DNA of 64,000 nucleotides from Numida meleagris. Its lineage: Eukaryota; Chordata; Aves; Galliformes; Numididae. The notes under the pieces are model-generated. The model made no database searches. It was not told where the DNA came from and saw only the letters and a program-made list of their open reading frames with translations. Below are positions 34,901 through 49,900 of the stretch, one piece after another; positions within the stretch are counted from its first letter, which is position 1, and each line of letters starts with the position of its first letter. Both the position numbers and the translations under genes were made by a program. The stretch spans positions 1,147,004 through 1,211,003 of the forward strand of contig NC_034421.1 of the NCBI RefSeq assembly GCF_002078875.1, in the 5' to 3' direction.

Positions 34901-37900
34901 CATTTTGTTGTAGTCTGGTTTGTGGATTCAGATAAGAAACCAAAAGAAATATAGTGCTAATTTTAAGCCAAATATTAGCTTCATTACCAAGATTTTTCTT
35001 TCAGGAATTCGAAGATAACTTTGATGATGAAATAGATTTCACGCCCCCAGCAGAAGATACTCCGTCCGTTCAGTCTCCAGCAGAAGTTTTCACTCTTTCA
35101 GTTCCCAATATTGCTTTACCAACTCCATCCCAGTTTCCATCTCGTGCAGGTAAAATAAAATTTATGAGAAAGCAAAAGTAGGCAGTTTATTCTCTAATGT
35201 GGTGTAGCTGATAATGCTTGACTTTTTGTTATACAGGTTTAACTGTTACAGATTTAAACTGAGTAAATAAATCTGTGTAGGGTATGGGATGAAATCTCTC
35301 GGTATTTTACCTTAGAGCAGGTGCTTGATGGGGTGGGTGAAGAGAACGAGTCCGGCTTGAATCTGCTTAGGCTCCTTCCTTTATGTATCACGTCAGGGCT
35401 TTAAATTGCTCTGGGATGTTAGCAACTTCTGCTCTGTAGTAGTTCTCTTCATGGCTGAGTTGTCATTGGATTTCTTCCATTAGCTGTAAATGGAAGCAAG
35501 AGTAAATCTCTTATTTGACTGCAGTGCTGCTATCTGGGCTGTGTCACTTTCTTAGTATCACTGTGAGCTTTTCGTGCTGTAAATGTGACATTGGTAAGAG
35601 GACATTTTATTTTGCTTGTGTGAAAGAATTCTTGGGAATGTATTCCTTAAGACAATTTCTGTTTAAAAAAAAAAACCTTCGAGTCTATTTATTAGTATTT
35701 CTAGCTAATTAGCAGAAAGATAAATACTGCTGAATCTCTTCCATAGTGTAAAGTCTGCTATGGTTGCTGTCCGTCCTCTGCCAGGATTTTGTCTTGTTTT
35801 CTGTCCTCTGCCGCTGTTCCTTATGTAAATTATTTTTAGTCAGAAGGTGTCCTCCTTCCAGGTGGTAGCTGTAAGTAGGGCAGTTGGGCTGAAGAATAAA
35901 GCAGTCCAACCCATTCTCTTAAAATGGTAACCATAACTCTACCTGTTGAAATGTAGAAGCAGTGAGCGTTTGAGTTTTTATCCTATTTCCATAGGGATCT
36001 TTTCTAAGTGGGTTATTTGCTGAGCCCAACTAAGGTGTATGATACTGGGGCTGCAATTCAACTTTTTTACTTTCTTACTGAACGTTAAAAAAACAAAGGT
36101 GTATGCGTCGTAAGGAGGATTGGCTTTGGCTGCGGTGAGTCTTGTAGTACAGGTGGTTTAGAAGCTGAGAAGTTTCTCTCCGGCACTATTGTCACAACAT
36201 TACCTTCACACTTGCCTGTGTCTATGTTTTGCTGCTTAGCCCGAATGTGTGCGTATCACTGGGAATGAATATTGTAGGAGCTTGTATTGTTTCCTCCACG
36301 GTTGGATAACTGGCAATCTGAGTGGTTTGGTGTGTGTAACGTTTCTTCTGTTGTGTATGACAGATGGATCAAAGTCTCAAGTTGCACGTCAGAGTCTAAA
36401 CTACATCCAGGAAATTGGAAATGGTTGGTTTGGAAAGGTGAGAGGTCTTTTGATATCGTACTGCAGTTAGAGGTGTCGTCTGAACTAACTAGACCAGTGT
36501 ATTTCCTTCGGAGTAATAGCATAAGAAACTGAGGTTTACTTGCACATACTTTTTAGCTGTGATTAATACTGCTTTAATGTACATGTAGTTTCTTACAAAG
36601 CCATTTAGTACCGAAAGATTTAACTTCCATGGGATTGAATTCATGCATTCTGTTACTACCAATGCTTTCCAGGAAAAAGTCCTAAGTAAATAAGTGGTCT
36701 TTGCAAGAAGACGTGTTTTCTGAAAACGGGTGGGTAGATCAGTTGTCAGGATCTATGAAGTATGGACATCTCTGTGCATTGACAAGCCAGAAAATCTTTA
36801 CTGCAATATGCTTTTAGCTCTTGTTTCTCTTTGTAGAGAAACTCATTTCTTCTTGGCCTCTGATTAAAGGCACAATTATCATAATTTTTCAGGTTCTGCT
36901 TGGAGAGATCTACACCGGCACTAGTGTGGCACGAGTGATAGTGAAGGAGTTGAAGGCAAGTGCAAGTCTCAAGGAGCAAGAACAGTTTTTAAGAAGTGGA
37001 GAACCGTACTAGTAAGTAATCCTCTGTAACTTGGTTACTGTAAGCACTTCGTTCTACTGCTTATGAGTTACAGAGGTGTTTTGTGAAGTGTTATTTCTCT
37101 GCTTACCCTTTCTTATAAGTTAAATTCTTGTCTCTAAGGTGCGAAATACAATTGATCCAAAATGAACAAGATTAGTGTTTGCTTAGATAGTAAGCTCTTT
37201 GCTTAAATGCTTGGTAGTTATTTGTTCATGACTGGAAAACACACTTGATTTAGTTTATCAGATTTTCTCCTGCAGCTGTTTAGAAAAATCCTGGTGCTGC
37301 AAACCAACCCTATGTCTAAGTACTTGCCTCTAAGAACTGAGCTTTAAGTCTTGTGCTTGTATTTCCTATTAGAGGTGGAAGAACTGGCAATGTGTTGTGT
37401 GTTACCATGTAAACATAAAGGTCTTGGAAGTTTCCATATTCAAAAAAATTAAATTAGCTTAGTGCTAAAACTGATTCTGCTCTGGAAGCTTGCAATGGGG
37501 CTTGTGCAAGAATAAAGCATTTAGAATGGCATCACCTTCTGTCCAGTATTACTCCATGACTGAGAAATGATTAATCTGAATGGAAATGCTAGTTTCCAGT
37601 GCTTGGTGTTCTCTTCCTCGTGTGTTATGGCTGGAAGCTTTTTGAACTATTTGCCTCCAGAAATTGAGTCTTTACCTACTAGAGAGGAATTTGGTGCATA
37701 CTAAAGGGAGAGCAATCTCTCTTCTTGTGTTTTGGGAATTACAAGCGTCCTCTGAAGAGCTCCATGGATGAGTGGAATAGAGGAAAGAATATCAGGCATA
37801 CCTTAAGGTGTGGCTTACCTTGCCTGAATGTGCTACAGTGAGTGGTCATGGAGAGCTTTCTACCCTCAGTTCTTTCTCTTGTCCTAGTTAGTTTGCATTT

Positions 37901-40900
37901 AGGCTTAAATTGTTGGCAGCTGTCAGAAGAAGAAATCCTGTGCCTTCTACTGCATTGGCATGAGTGCTTTTTATGAAAGTTAGAAGAAGAAACTGATCTG
38001 TCTGGGAACTAGCCTGGCTAGCAAAAGGGTTTAGCTTTTAGCCGGATCAGTTCCTTAAGCATAGTTCATGAACCAGTTGCATGCATGAAGGTTTATTTTT
38101 GGTGTGAAGGAATGATGGGGGTGGGAAGATAGGTGTGACTTTTTTGTGGCAGTGTTGGCTTTGTGGTTTTGCTATCCTGCAAATTTCAGCTGCTTTCAAT
38201 GATAAGCTGCTGCAGTGCAGGGTAGATATAAAGGTGCAAAGAGAATCTGGCTTTGAATACTTTCACCTTCTGTTCGTGCTGCCTCCAATTATGTATTGAA
38301 ACTTGCAGTTGAGATTTCAGTGTGCTATGTTATACTGCAAATAATGTACACTGTAGTCTTTCTGACTTAACTTTATTTTCACTCCAGCATTCTTCAGCAT
38401 CCAAATGTTCTCCAGTGCATTGGGCAATGTGTGGAAGCCATTCCTTATCTCCTAGTCTTTGAGTTCTGTGACTTGGTAAGTGTGCTTGTCCAGAAGGCTG
38501 CTGTTGTTTTTCTGTTAGAAGTGCCTATGTATGTTACTAAGTCCTTGAGAAGAGTTTGTATTTCTAAAATTCAGCATGGTCCTTCTTTGCCTGCTTCGCT
38601 ACTACAGAGTTTCCCTTCAAATTCAGGAACACAAATAGGGTTCTAGTTGCACCAGCTGCCTCAGGCAGTTTAAATCAGTGTGGATATGAACTTAGAGTTT
38701 TCTTGAAAAACACCAATCTGTGGCCTTAAATAATCGTATTCTGTTGGCTGGGCGAACTAAGGAGGCAGAAGTGCTGATAAGATGGTTCTTTTTTTCTACA
38801 TGGGAGAAGCAAATGGAATGATTGATCGGAGTGAATTGTTACATTTTTGGTGAAGAACTCAAAAAGAGCGTGCCTAAGGTTAAGCAGGTAGTGTTTGCTT
38901 TTTTCAGTATGCAGGAATGGAATACTTTGTACTGATTTTACCTTGGCACTTGAGTTGTAGTTTCTTTTAAAAGGACTTTTGAAAAAGAATATAAAGTTTG
39001 TTAGTAGATACACATCTAAATATTTAATCAGGTTTAATTACTGCTATGATTTTAAATAGTTACATGGTTTAATCTGATTTTGAATTTGGAGTAACTTGTG
39101 AAGATTGCCCTACTTTAAGTATATACTTAAAAAATATATATCTTTGTTTGCCTCGTGATTAGTGCCAAAAATTGTCGTGATCCTGCAGAGTAATCTGGAA
39201 AGGATTTGACTTAAGGAGATAAAATAGATTTTCACTTTAACTGGGGGCAGTAAACCTGACAGTCAGAACGGTGGCTCAGACACTTGTGTGTAGTTAGATA
39301 ACTTCATTGGAATGGAGAATAGATGTCTTGCTTGCTTCTATTCCAAGAGAACTAGAACTTGTTTTTTTAGAGTATTCTATATTGTAGCATGTTGTGTATG
39401 ACTTTCATTCTGAAAGCCTGGCTCGCCCGTGGAGTTCATACTTAGCAGAGCTGAGTATCTGCTAGAGATCACAGTGTTTTATCCACTGTGTGCACAAATA
39501 CTGGGCAGGCTGGATAGAGTTCACTTAAAATAGGTTCATGCAGAGACGGAGGTGAGTGCAGCGTTAGCTCAGTTACCACCGTGTCACTAACTTCTGCTGC
39601 GGTCTTAGGGCCTCTGTGGGAGGGAGCAGAACTGAAGTGATGGGAGATGAGGGACGTGATGGAGGGAGGGATGTGCAGGAAGGCAGACAGCACAGTCTGG
39701 AATTAAAAGAGGGTATGGCTAGGTAGTTTTCTTTAGTAGACAGTTGTTTGGTGATTTATTTTTACTTTTGGTAGGCTAATACTCTAAAAGCTGCTTTTAT
39801 TATTGTGAGTGGCAGGTTGGTTATTGTGGGGTGGCAGGTACTTGGATTTTTCAGGGTTTTAGTAAGTGATCTTAATAAAGGTGGGAGGTTTCTCTGTACC
39901 TTTTTTTTTTTCTGAAATTGGGCAGTACAGTGAGGGTGGAGGTGCTTCCAAAACGTGCCAGCATTAAGCTCTTCAGTCGCAGGCTGTAGGAGAGCACACC
40001 CTCAAAGAGGTTGGCTGGAAGTTCCAGTGTCTGGTGACTGTGTGCTGTTCAAATAGTAAGGATGGCAAATGTGGTGCTGTTCTTCTGGTTGCAGCATAAT
40101 GCTATGCTAAAGCTCTTTACCTGGTGTTACTGGTGTTGTATATACATATACAACCAAGAATAAACCTGTTTTGATCTGTGGTACTTGATGGGATTAAGAA
40201 TGAGCTGGTTTAGTGTAAAGGTAGTGACTATGTTGGGCAGGTCGTATAGGAAGTTGTCTTTAGATGTCAAGCTCTTCGAGGTTCTTCCAGCCATGCAGAT
40301 TTCGCTTTGCGGGTTTGAAAGCTGAGTAATGAGAAGTGGCTGGTCTGCTGTTCAGAACTGTCTGGAGGCTACAGGGAGTGTTCACGCTCCTTCAAAATCA
40401 TAGGATATAATAGAATCTCTCCTTTTAGCAGCTTTTCCTATTAGGATCTGTAGCCTTTATGGGGCCTCTTGATATTGCCCCTGCTGCTCAGGTAGCCCTG
40501 CTGGATTAGCAGCTCGCAGGCTCCTTGGCACCAGAAGGTTGTGATCAGAGGTACTGGAAACTGTAGTGCAGACACCAGAGCTGGCTGCTGTGGTAGCAGT
40601 GCTGAACGTCCCGTGAGCTCAGTTTCTTGTTTTCTTGGCCATGTAAGCTAGTCAGGTATTTCTGTTCCTCAGGACAGCACATTTGTATACACAGTAGCTC
40701 TATTTGCTGGCTTTTAGCCTGTTCTATCCTGTAATCCAAGCTGCTCTGCGTCCCTTGTTTTAAAGAGCTGAGCAAGAAGCAGTAGTGGGTGGTTGCACAT
40801 CCATGATTGGAAGGCTTAAATCTTAATTGTTCTTCGTCTGTATTGCAGTTGTTTAAATTTGTTAAATGGTGACTATCAAAAGAAATAACAAGTTCTTCAA

Positions 40901-43900
40901 AGATCCTGCATTAGTTTGCTTAGTGTGTTAGTGCAGCCTTACTGGCTGCTGTTAAAGGCTGTAGAATGGTGCCAGGTTAAAAATAGTGGTAGCTGGCTTA
41001 TTAACTTTAATATATTACTCGGTCATGCGTGGCCAGCATTTTGTCAGCACAGCAACTCTTCTAATGAATGGACATAATTTATGAGTAAAGGAAAGTTATT
41101 CAAATGTGGAAGTAGCATGTATATGTTGAGGCTGATTTGCCTATCTAATGGTTCTTGAAGAAATATTTTACAATTCCCTGAGCAGGATGCAGGCTTTGCC
41201 TGCAGCGCCCCGTGGCTTGCTTCAGGGATGTTGTTACTGGGAGCTGCCTGCCTGCAGTAGCTGTCTTTCTTTTCTTTGGCCTTTCTGATTACTGCCACTT
41301 GAAAGCATTGTTTTCAAATTAAAAAAAAAAAAAATCTTTGCAGTGAAAACTTCTTATCCAGAGTTCAAAAAAATCTGTTTAATAATCCAAAGAGAAAAAT
41401 GGAGGGTTCACAGATCATGGCAGCACCAGAAATCATGTCTGTTGGGTTCAAAGACTTCTTGTTCTCAGAACTGCTCAGTACTTCTTAAACTTACATATCC
41501 TTTAACAACTTTCTAAGGGTATGAAGGATGCATACCATGCACCACTTTCAAGTATTTTGACAGCAGTCATTGCAGGTACGTATGCAGTGAAGCGGTGTTG
41601 GAGTAGGGAGGCAGGAGTAGTATCTTAGTTCTCTTAATTACGTAGTGTTTTATGGCTTGTCAGGTTGCTTTCCAACTTGGTAGAGAGTGTTGGGTGGGCA
41701 TAATTTGGCAACTTCTTGACACTTCTCAGACTCTTGCTGTCAGTACCTCCTGGTTTGAAGAGTCACTCCAGCTGTTTGGGCGTCCTTGTGGCCCAGCTTG
41801 GGACTTGCACAAAGCAGAAAGCTATAGAAGAGTACTGCAGATAAATAATGCCCCTGGCTTCTGGTGGTTGGGGGCGGGAGGAATAAGTCTTGGTATGATT
41901 AGGGGTTCTTTACAAAGAAGGCTGAGCTGATCCTGACTAGAACTGAGAGTGGATGGAAGGAAAAATAAAATCTAGTTCTTCATCGATTCCTAAGAGAAAA
42001 GGGAGGAGGCAGCGGCAAAACAAGTGGAGCCTTCCTGAAGCATGATTAGTTGAGCTTTTTATATTTAGGTATCTGAGCAGGGAATCTTGCCTAACTGTAT
42101 TTACTCGGATGTATAAACTTTGATGTTTACTGTATTAAAAACCTCTGTCCAATAAAGGGCCATTCTGTGGCTCATTTAATATGACTACTGTTGATGCGTT
42201 GCCGCTGTCTGCTGGTAGGCAGGGAGGCACTGTAGGATAATTCAGGCTGCAAAGGAACCTCAGGAGGTCTGCAGTTCAGCCTCCTGCTCAAAGCAGCGTC
42301 AGCCTGAGCTCAGACCAGGTGGCACAGGAACCCTTCTTCCAGCCTGCCCGGCTCCATCTGGGTGGCAGTCCAGCACTTGAAGGTGTTGCTCAGTATCCTC
42401 CAGGTTGGGCATAAGCGTTGTTGTCCTAAACCAGTACCAAAAAGAAATTCTCTATTTTAACCTTGAATGTTGCTATAAATAGGATGGGGAAAACAACTAA
42501 TATGGTTCGAGATGCTGGATTTAATGCAAGCTGCATTTCCTACAGGAATGCGTGTCTGCATGAATTATTTACTAAATAAGGGATGCCACGCAGCACTGCT
42601 GTTAATAATGCATTTAAAAATTAAAAAGTAATTTCTTGGTGTACCTAAAGGCATCCTAGGAACTTAATCCAACCGGGACAACCCATAAGGAGGCAGTTGC
42701 TGTTTTAATGAGTGAGGGCAGGTTCCCAGCAGATACCTTGGCTTTCTCAGCAGCATGCTGCCACCTAGGGCTGGCGCTGGGTGCGTTGTGCTCTGCTGTG
42801 TTTGTGTCACTGTGGGACAGGGAATCTGCTGCACCGCTCATTTGGAAGTTCTTCTGAGCCCTGCTCTAGCAAGGCAGAAAGGGAGATGTGTGCTTAGAGG
42901 TGTTTATATACGTAAGTATAGTGACTTTTGCTCTTACCTTCTGGGAAGAAGCACATTTTAGCCAGCACGAAGAGTGCTGCCTTGTCTGTGCAATCTCCAG
43001 ACCTCCCTTCAGTCTCTCTCCAAGTCCAAGGTTTAGGCACAGGTGACTTGTACAATTAAAGTCCAACATATTACACTGATGAAATAAGTTGTGGTGGAAT
43101 GTATTGTGCAGTTTTCATACAATTCATTTTCTTCTAAAACAAAAATACCTTTTGAGACCATTTGCTAAACTTACAGGAAGACCACAAATGAATAATAAAA
43201 ATACAGAGCTGGTAGGTTAAAGGTTTGACTGAAAACAGGAACAGTGGTGTAAGAAACTTGTCTTACCTTTCTTAGGATCACTTACCCTAGTCTTGCTTTT
43301 CCTGAGTATGTTTGGCAGCACTTCCAGTGGCTTTCCATCTATTTCAAAGCTGTTTTCTTTTTTAGTAAAGTATGAAGTGCTTTTGTAGCCTCATTAATTG
43401 TGTAGGTGTTGCTTAGCCCTGCCTAGGCTCAGTAAACACGCTGCCATCTTCTTGTGCCTCAGTGATGGGAGTGGGCTGTGTTGCTGTGCTCTTTCATCCC
43501 TGGAGCTCTGGTGGTGAGCTGGCAGTGACTCAAGCTGCTGCCTCTCCCTCCCATCCCCTTGTGTATTCCAGTCAGCTTTGCTGAATGGGAGCACTTGCAA
43601 CTTCGGCTTATCCTGTTTAAAAAAAGAAGCTCATCACATTTTTACTGGAAAGTATTATTGTATGACAGTTATGTTTTTTGTGGCAGCGTGATCTAGATGT
43701 TAATTACTAAATGATGTGATTTGAAAACCCTTAAAAGGATGTACTGTCTGCCTTGGGTAACTTGTCTAAGCAACCTGATGGTGACGGGAAACTTGAGATT
43801 CTTTATTAAGCACAAATCTGTTTATATCTAGTGGTACCCTTGTTAACTGATGAAGCAAGTAATATTGTTAATTGGCGCTTTAAATATTTTTGAGATTCAC

Positions 43901-46900
43901 CCAACACACTGCACTGATCAGTATTTTCAACTTCTTTTACAGGGTGACCTGAAAACTTACATCTGCAATGAGCAGGACCACATGAGAGGAGATTCACAAG
44001 TAATGCTGCTACAGAGAATGGCTTGTGAGATTGCTGCTGGACTTGCTGTAATGCATAAACATAATTTTGTGCATAGGTATGTTTTCCAAATAAATTACTT
44101 CTTACTTACAGTGCGCTTCAGAATTCGTATGGATATTTTCATTGAAATCAGCATGTGCTCAAGGCTGCGTTTTGTCCAGATTTATGTATCATAAGTCATG
44201 AAGATAGGATGCTTGTGGAGATGCTCATGGGCGTGGTCGTACAGCTCTCATCTGACTGTGATCTGCTCACCTGCCTCTGGGCTCTGCAGCCCACAGAACA
44301 CAGCTTTCTGCAAAGCCAGTCCAGAAGACGTAGTTGTTTGTTTAATCCTTAGACAAATTAAGTAAGTTTTGTTGGGAAGGGGGGGGTGTAATTAGAATTT
44401 TGATAAATCAGACTCTACTTCCATAGTTCGCAGCGATGTGGAACTTTTGGTGGCGTATTAGCTTTGTTACTAAACATGGAAGTGGCTGCTTTTCTGGTAC
44501 GGTAAGGGAGAAGCTGACATAAGATGAAAAGATCTGAAGCAGGTTACCTCTCACTACATCACCGTTCGTGCAGCCTCTCAGCCTTCAGTAATGGAGCTGG
44601 TCAGAAGTGGGAGAGACCGTAGTGAGAGAGCAATTTCATTTCTGTGACTGGGGGGAGAAACCCAGAATTTCTCTCCTTGTAGCTAAAGGCGATGCAGTTA
44701 ATATGGAGGAATGACAGGAGTTGTGAAAGGTCCAAAAAAAAAAAAAAAAAAAAACATTGTGAAACTAATGGCTCTGAATTATGCCCGGGTTTTGTTTATG
44801 ATGAAAAAGGCATTAAGGAGCTGGAACACATCCACTTCAGACTTGCTGAGACTCAAACGTTAGAGTAGTGGCTCCCCAAACACGGCTTACCTGGTGCAGC
44901 CGTGAGCGTTGCAGGAGGATTTCCCGGTGGATGCTGCCCGCTCAGTCAGCTCTTGGCAGTAGAAATACAGCTTGTGTCATCTCTGTAAGCAGCTTAAGGA
45001 CTTGTGCTAGAGCTTGTCCGTGCACACTGTGCTGTTTAGGGGAAACTGTTAAACTTTGTTCTTAAGAAGTGCAGGTATAAAACAACAACAACACTGGGAA
45101 TTGTTAAACCTGTTTAATTAACCATTGCAAATACTTGAGGGTAGTAGCAATTGTGCCCGCTGCACCGATGGATTGCTGTTTGTTGTGGTGCAGCAGCATG
45201 GCTTTGCAGGCATCAAACTGTAACAGGGTGTTTTCAGTGAAATACACTTACAGTTGATAAATCATTCTGCGGATCTGCGAAAGTATCGTTGTAAATGTTT
45301 ACTTCTAGCAGCACTATCCTGATGCTGTCAGAGTAAGTGGTAAAGCTCCAGCATCAGTGATTTTGTTGTTAGTGGTAAATCCAAGCAGCTGAGGATGTAT
45401 TTCTCTCTTCTGGGATATTTATTTAAACAGTGTAAAATAAACTGAAAAGCTTTGGGGTGTACTTCAAGCTTACAGATGGGCTTCTGTCCTATGAAATGCA
45501 GTGATTCTGGAAGGGAAAAGAATTCCTTACTCCTTTCAGTAGAGAGATCATGTGGTTTTCAGACCAAGCACTTCTGCAGTTTTTCTTTCAATCCACACAG
45601 AAGCAATGGTCGAGTTCTTCCCACGCACCTGACTGCTTGTTACCTTTCTGTGAAACTGAGAAGCAAAATATTTGAGCGATTAGTGTGTGGAACTGTTCGC
45701 TGTTGCAGCTGTAGTTCTGTAGTAAGCACTCAGCTTCATTATGTTTGCACAGATTTCTGAGTATGCACGGTGGGCTTTCTGAAGCAGCTTCTTGTTACTG
45801 TTACAGCAGCATTGCTGGCTGTGGGTGCTCGTGGTCTGGGTTGTGGCAGAAACCAGAAGTGTGTGTTCAGGAGCTCTTTGTTTCCTTCATCAAGGGAACT
45901 TTGATTTGATTATTAAAGGAACTTCTGTGAAATGCATGACTACTTCTGATGGCTTTGTCAGGTATGGTAGTTCTTGTTCAAGTGTAATGTCTGATTTTGT
46001 TATTTAGAGGAACTCACCTGTGGATGTAAGATAGCACTGGTTGCTTAGAATCATATTGTAAGTTGGTAAGTGTTTAAACCTGGTGTGAGTTGTTGGCGGC
46101 CTTTGCTTCTGACAGTGAAAGTGGCAGGCATGCAGTGACAGGCATTGGTGAACTGGGGCTTACATCCCTCAGCACATAGCAGCCTGCAGTGATCTGCATT
46201 GTAGAATAAGTAGAATGCAAAATACTTTGAGATGTAGTCTGGATTTTTAGGACTGTACTTCACCACATTTTGAATTTGATTTGTAGAGGACAGTGTGAGT
46301 TACCTCAGGCTTTTAAAACAATTTAGTCTTAGCTTGCAGTAGTTTAGTCATGCCAATGTAGCCTGCTATTGATTTGAAATCACTTTCTAATATTCTAGGC
46401 TTCGTATGTAAAAGTAATTATCAACTCAGTTTGGCTCAAAATTGTAATTTTTAAAATGAATGTCCCCATTGTTGCTGGTTACTGGGCCTGGGTAAGTCCT
46501 GCTGCTTGCTGTGGTAACCTGTATGTATGTATAACTGGATAACTTTTGTAAGACTTTTTTTTCATCTGATACTCCAAGCTGTGGCCTGACTCCTCTGAAG
46601 AACATTACTTTTTTAACCCCTTGTTCTTACTTTGAAGACTCACTATTTATTTGCTTGCTTTTGCAGTGACTTGGCCTTACGAAATTGCTTTCTTACGTCT
46701 GATTTAAATGTCAAAGTAGGAGATTATGGTATAGGATTCAGTAGGTACAAGGTAAGTTCATGTAGTCGTGTACCAGTTTGTTTGAGGGTTTGGAAGCCTA
46801 AGGTCCTAACAAGAATATTTTGAGGTTGTGATCTGATACTAGATGTTTCCTTGAATATCGGATTTTCAGAGTACAGCTGGCAAGGAGCTGTAGGCAGCTT

Positions 46901-49900
46901 CATGCGACAGAATAGGTGGTGTTCCCAGAAGTGGAGCCTATAGAAGCTTCTTGTGAAATTTAAATGTACGTGTTTATATGTCATATGTGCAGTAGCCCTA
47001 AAATAGAAATGACAGGTATCATGCAAAAATTCATTCTAACGGTTTAAGAAAATGCAATTAAATTTAAAGAAAATGTTTTAAATACTTAAAAATACTGAAA
47101 AGGTATAAAAATGGAAAGCATGCACTGAGAAGTTTGGAGTACCAAATCTAAACAAGAAGTTGGCATTCAGTTTTATTGTGCAGTGAGCAGCGAATACTTC
47201 TTTTTCTGTAGCATTACTTTCTGTGCTGCTTGGGCAAAATGGGATTACTTATTTCAGTTCTCATTTTGTACACAGTGATCGCATTAGACCAGGCTAAGGG
47301 AATGTTTGTCAGCTTCTGGAAGTAGATTCAATGTTTTTTCAGGTTTTTTTTTCCTTCAATAATATAGGAAGATTATATTGAAACAGATGAGAAGAAACTT
47401 GTTCCTCTCCGATGGACTGCACCTGAGTTAGTAACGAGTTTTCAGGACAAACTGTTATCGGCAGAGCAAAATAAATACAGTAATATATGGTATGTAGCGA
47501 ATTCTTAAAATAATTTCAGTGTTAGATTTTGGAATAAATTTTCAAAGGTTATATGAAGGAACAAATGATTCTTATAGTTAAACTGAACGTTGGCCCAGTA
47601 CGCTGCTTTCTGATTTTATCACATGTACAGTAGGTTTATCTCCACAAATCTGAAACTGCATCTCGCTTCGGAAAGCAGCTTAGAAATAAGTGAGAATCTA
47701 GAATCAACTTAATCTAGTTGTTCTCACAGCTAGATTAAGAAAAAAATATTTAACAGAAGAAGCATTAATAAAAAAATGCTTTGTTTGACAAATGCCTTCA
47801 AGTGTTCGTGAAGGAAGGAAATGGTGAATAATTTTTCCATTAATATAGTAGCTGCAGATGATCTAAAAACGTACTGAAGTTGATCCCACTAGAACTCGAC
47901 TAAGTTTCATTGGTAGAAATGATTGCTGCTGTAACACGTGAGGGCTGCAGTTAGCTGGTTGTCGCTGCTACCAAAGAGTGGGACTGGAGAAAAAGTCCAG
48001 TCCCAAAGAGGGACTGGAGAAAATCTTGAGGAATTTATTTTTGAAGTCATCAAGTTCCCCTTGAATTCCAGGGAAATTTGAGGGGTGGAATTTGGGGCTT
48101 AGGCTGCCAGTTCTTGAAAATGTTTGTATTTAAGGGTATTAAATAAGAAACTTCTATTTTTTTTAATGTAAATCTAGGCTTACAGAAAGCAAATGGGATG
48201 GATAGAAGTGATCTAAATACTCTTTCTTGCATCCTTCAAGCAAAGTTCCTCAGACTGTACTGCTAATCTAAACTACCAGCAGCCAGGGCCTTAAGCATTC
48301 CAAATTTTAGTGCCTTTCATACCGAGCCGCTTTGTGTAAGTTGGTCCTAGATGACTTCCAGAGACCTCTTCTAAACTGAATAGTTCTATGGTAATACATG
48401 CAGAGTCAGTTACTTTGCATTTTGAGCAAGAAAAGGTAGTCCAAAGAATCAGAATCAACTCTAATCACTAAAAAGATGATTAATGTAGTATATAGCACTG
48501 AGCAAAAGCAGTATTTCCCAGTTCTGCAGCTTAAAAAATACCAATTTAAAGAAACCTGAAACAGATTTGCTTTCTAGTGGTCTAAATTGTAACTGTAATT
48601 TTTGACTAAAGATTTTGCTACTGTTGTTCCAGCCATAAGGTGACTTTTTTAATAGGCAAGACTTTCTTCCACAGATTGGTCATTTGCAACCTTGTGTATT
48701 TTGTTACCTTTGCTGGCATTGCTGTCAAAGAACTTGGCTCTTAAGGTTTCTAGTGTTCTGTCAAATGCAATTAAAATGAGTTAATGGAATTTGAAATTCC
48801 TATTGAGCCAGTAGGAGAGTGATATTTGGTGGTTCTTGCAAATTGTTTTCTGTAGTCCTTATTTTCTTAGGGAGAGCAATTTTAAAATAGTTCTTGGAAT
48901 GTACAGTCATTTTGCTGCTCTTTTCCAGGGCTCTGGGTGTAACGCTGTGGGAGCTGTTTGAGAATGCTGCTCAGCCTTACTCAGACTTCTCTGACAGGGA
49001 AGTCTTAACCCATGTCATAAAGGAGAAGCAGATTAAACTTTTTAAGCCACATCTGGAGCAGCCATACTCTGACAGATGGTAAACTTTAACTTTATAAATT
49101 TATTTTTAAAGCTGATGAAGATGTATTTTGTATTACCTATTTCTTTTAAAAGTATATTGAAATTGTTACAGGTTACTGACAAAGAAGCATTAGAGAAAAA
49201 TGAGAGGAATTGCTTTGGATTCAAATTCCTGCCAATAATATGTGTCTTACTCTTTAGTTCGTTAATTATCTGATTACTATAAACTGCTTTTTTATATGGA
49301 AACTATCAAAACATGTTTCCTATTTGCATAGGTATGAAGTTCTGCAGTTCTGCTGGCTACCTCCAGAGAAGAGACCGACAGCGGAAGAAGTGCACAGACT
49401 TCTAACTTACCTTCGCATGCAAAGCCAAAGGGACTCAGAGATTGATTTTGAACAACAGTGGAATGCTCTTAAACCAAACACCTCAAATAGAGAAACAAAT
49501 AATTCTGCATTTCCGATCTTAGATCACTTCACAGGAGATAGACTTGGCCATGAAATGGAGGAAGTTCTTACTGTAACTGAAACAAGCCAGGGTCTTAGCT
49601 TTGAATATATCTGGGAGGCAGCTAAACATGATCATTTTGATGACTGTGGTCATGTGAATCCTGATGAAGCAATGACATACACAAGTATTTTCTTTCCAGT
49701 GGAGGTTTTTGAGAGGTCCCTTTCAGAGCAAGGGCCAGGAGCACAGGATGGAAGTGGTCAGGAAGCATCGCTAGCTGTTCCTGGGGTGTTACCTGTGTTT
49801 GATGCGCACAAGCTTTCAGTTGGAAATGACTACTATATCCAGTTAGAGGAAAAAGGTAGTGGCTGCAGCATGAATTTTGATAACCAGTCAGTTGTACTAA

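Larger units (their letters stand above)
47490..48928 (+). other. LMTK2: LMTK2 intron 9 (1.4 kb)
   Basis: Donor GTATGT, acceptor TTTTCCAG. It contains a direct-repeat/hairpin cluster at 47971-48024 and a CR1 3' end at about 48340-48392. Confidence 0.85.
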
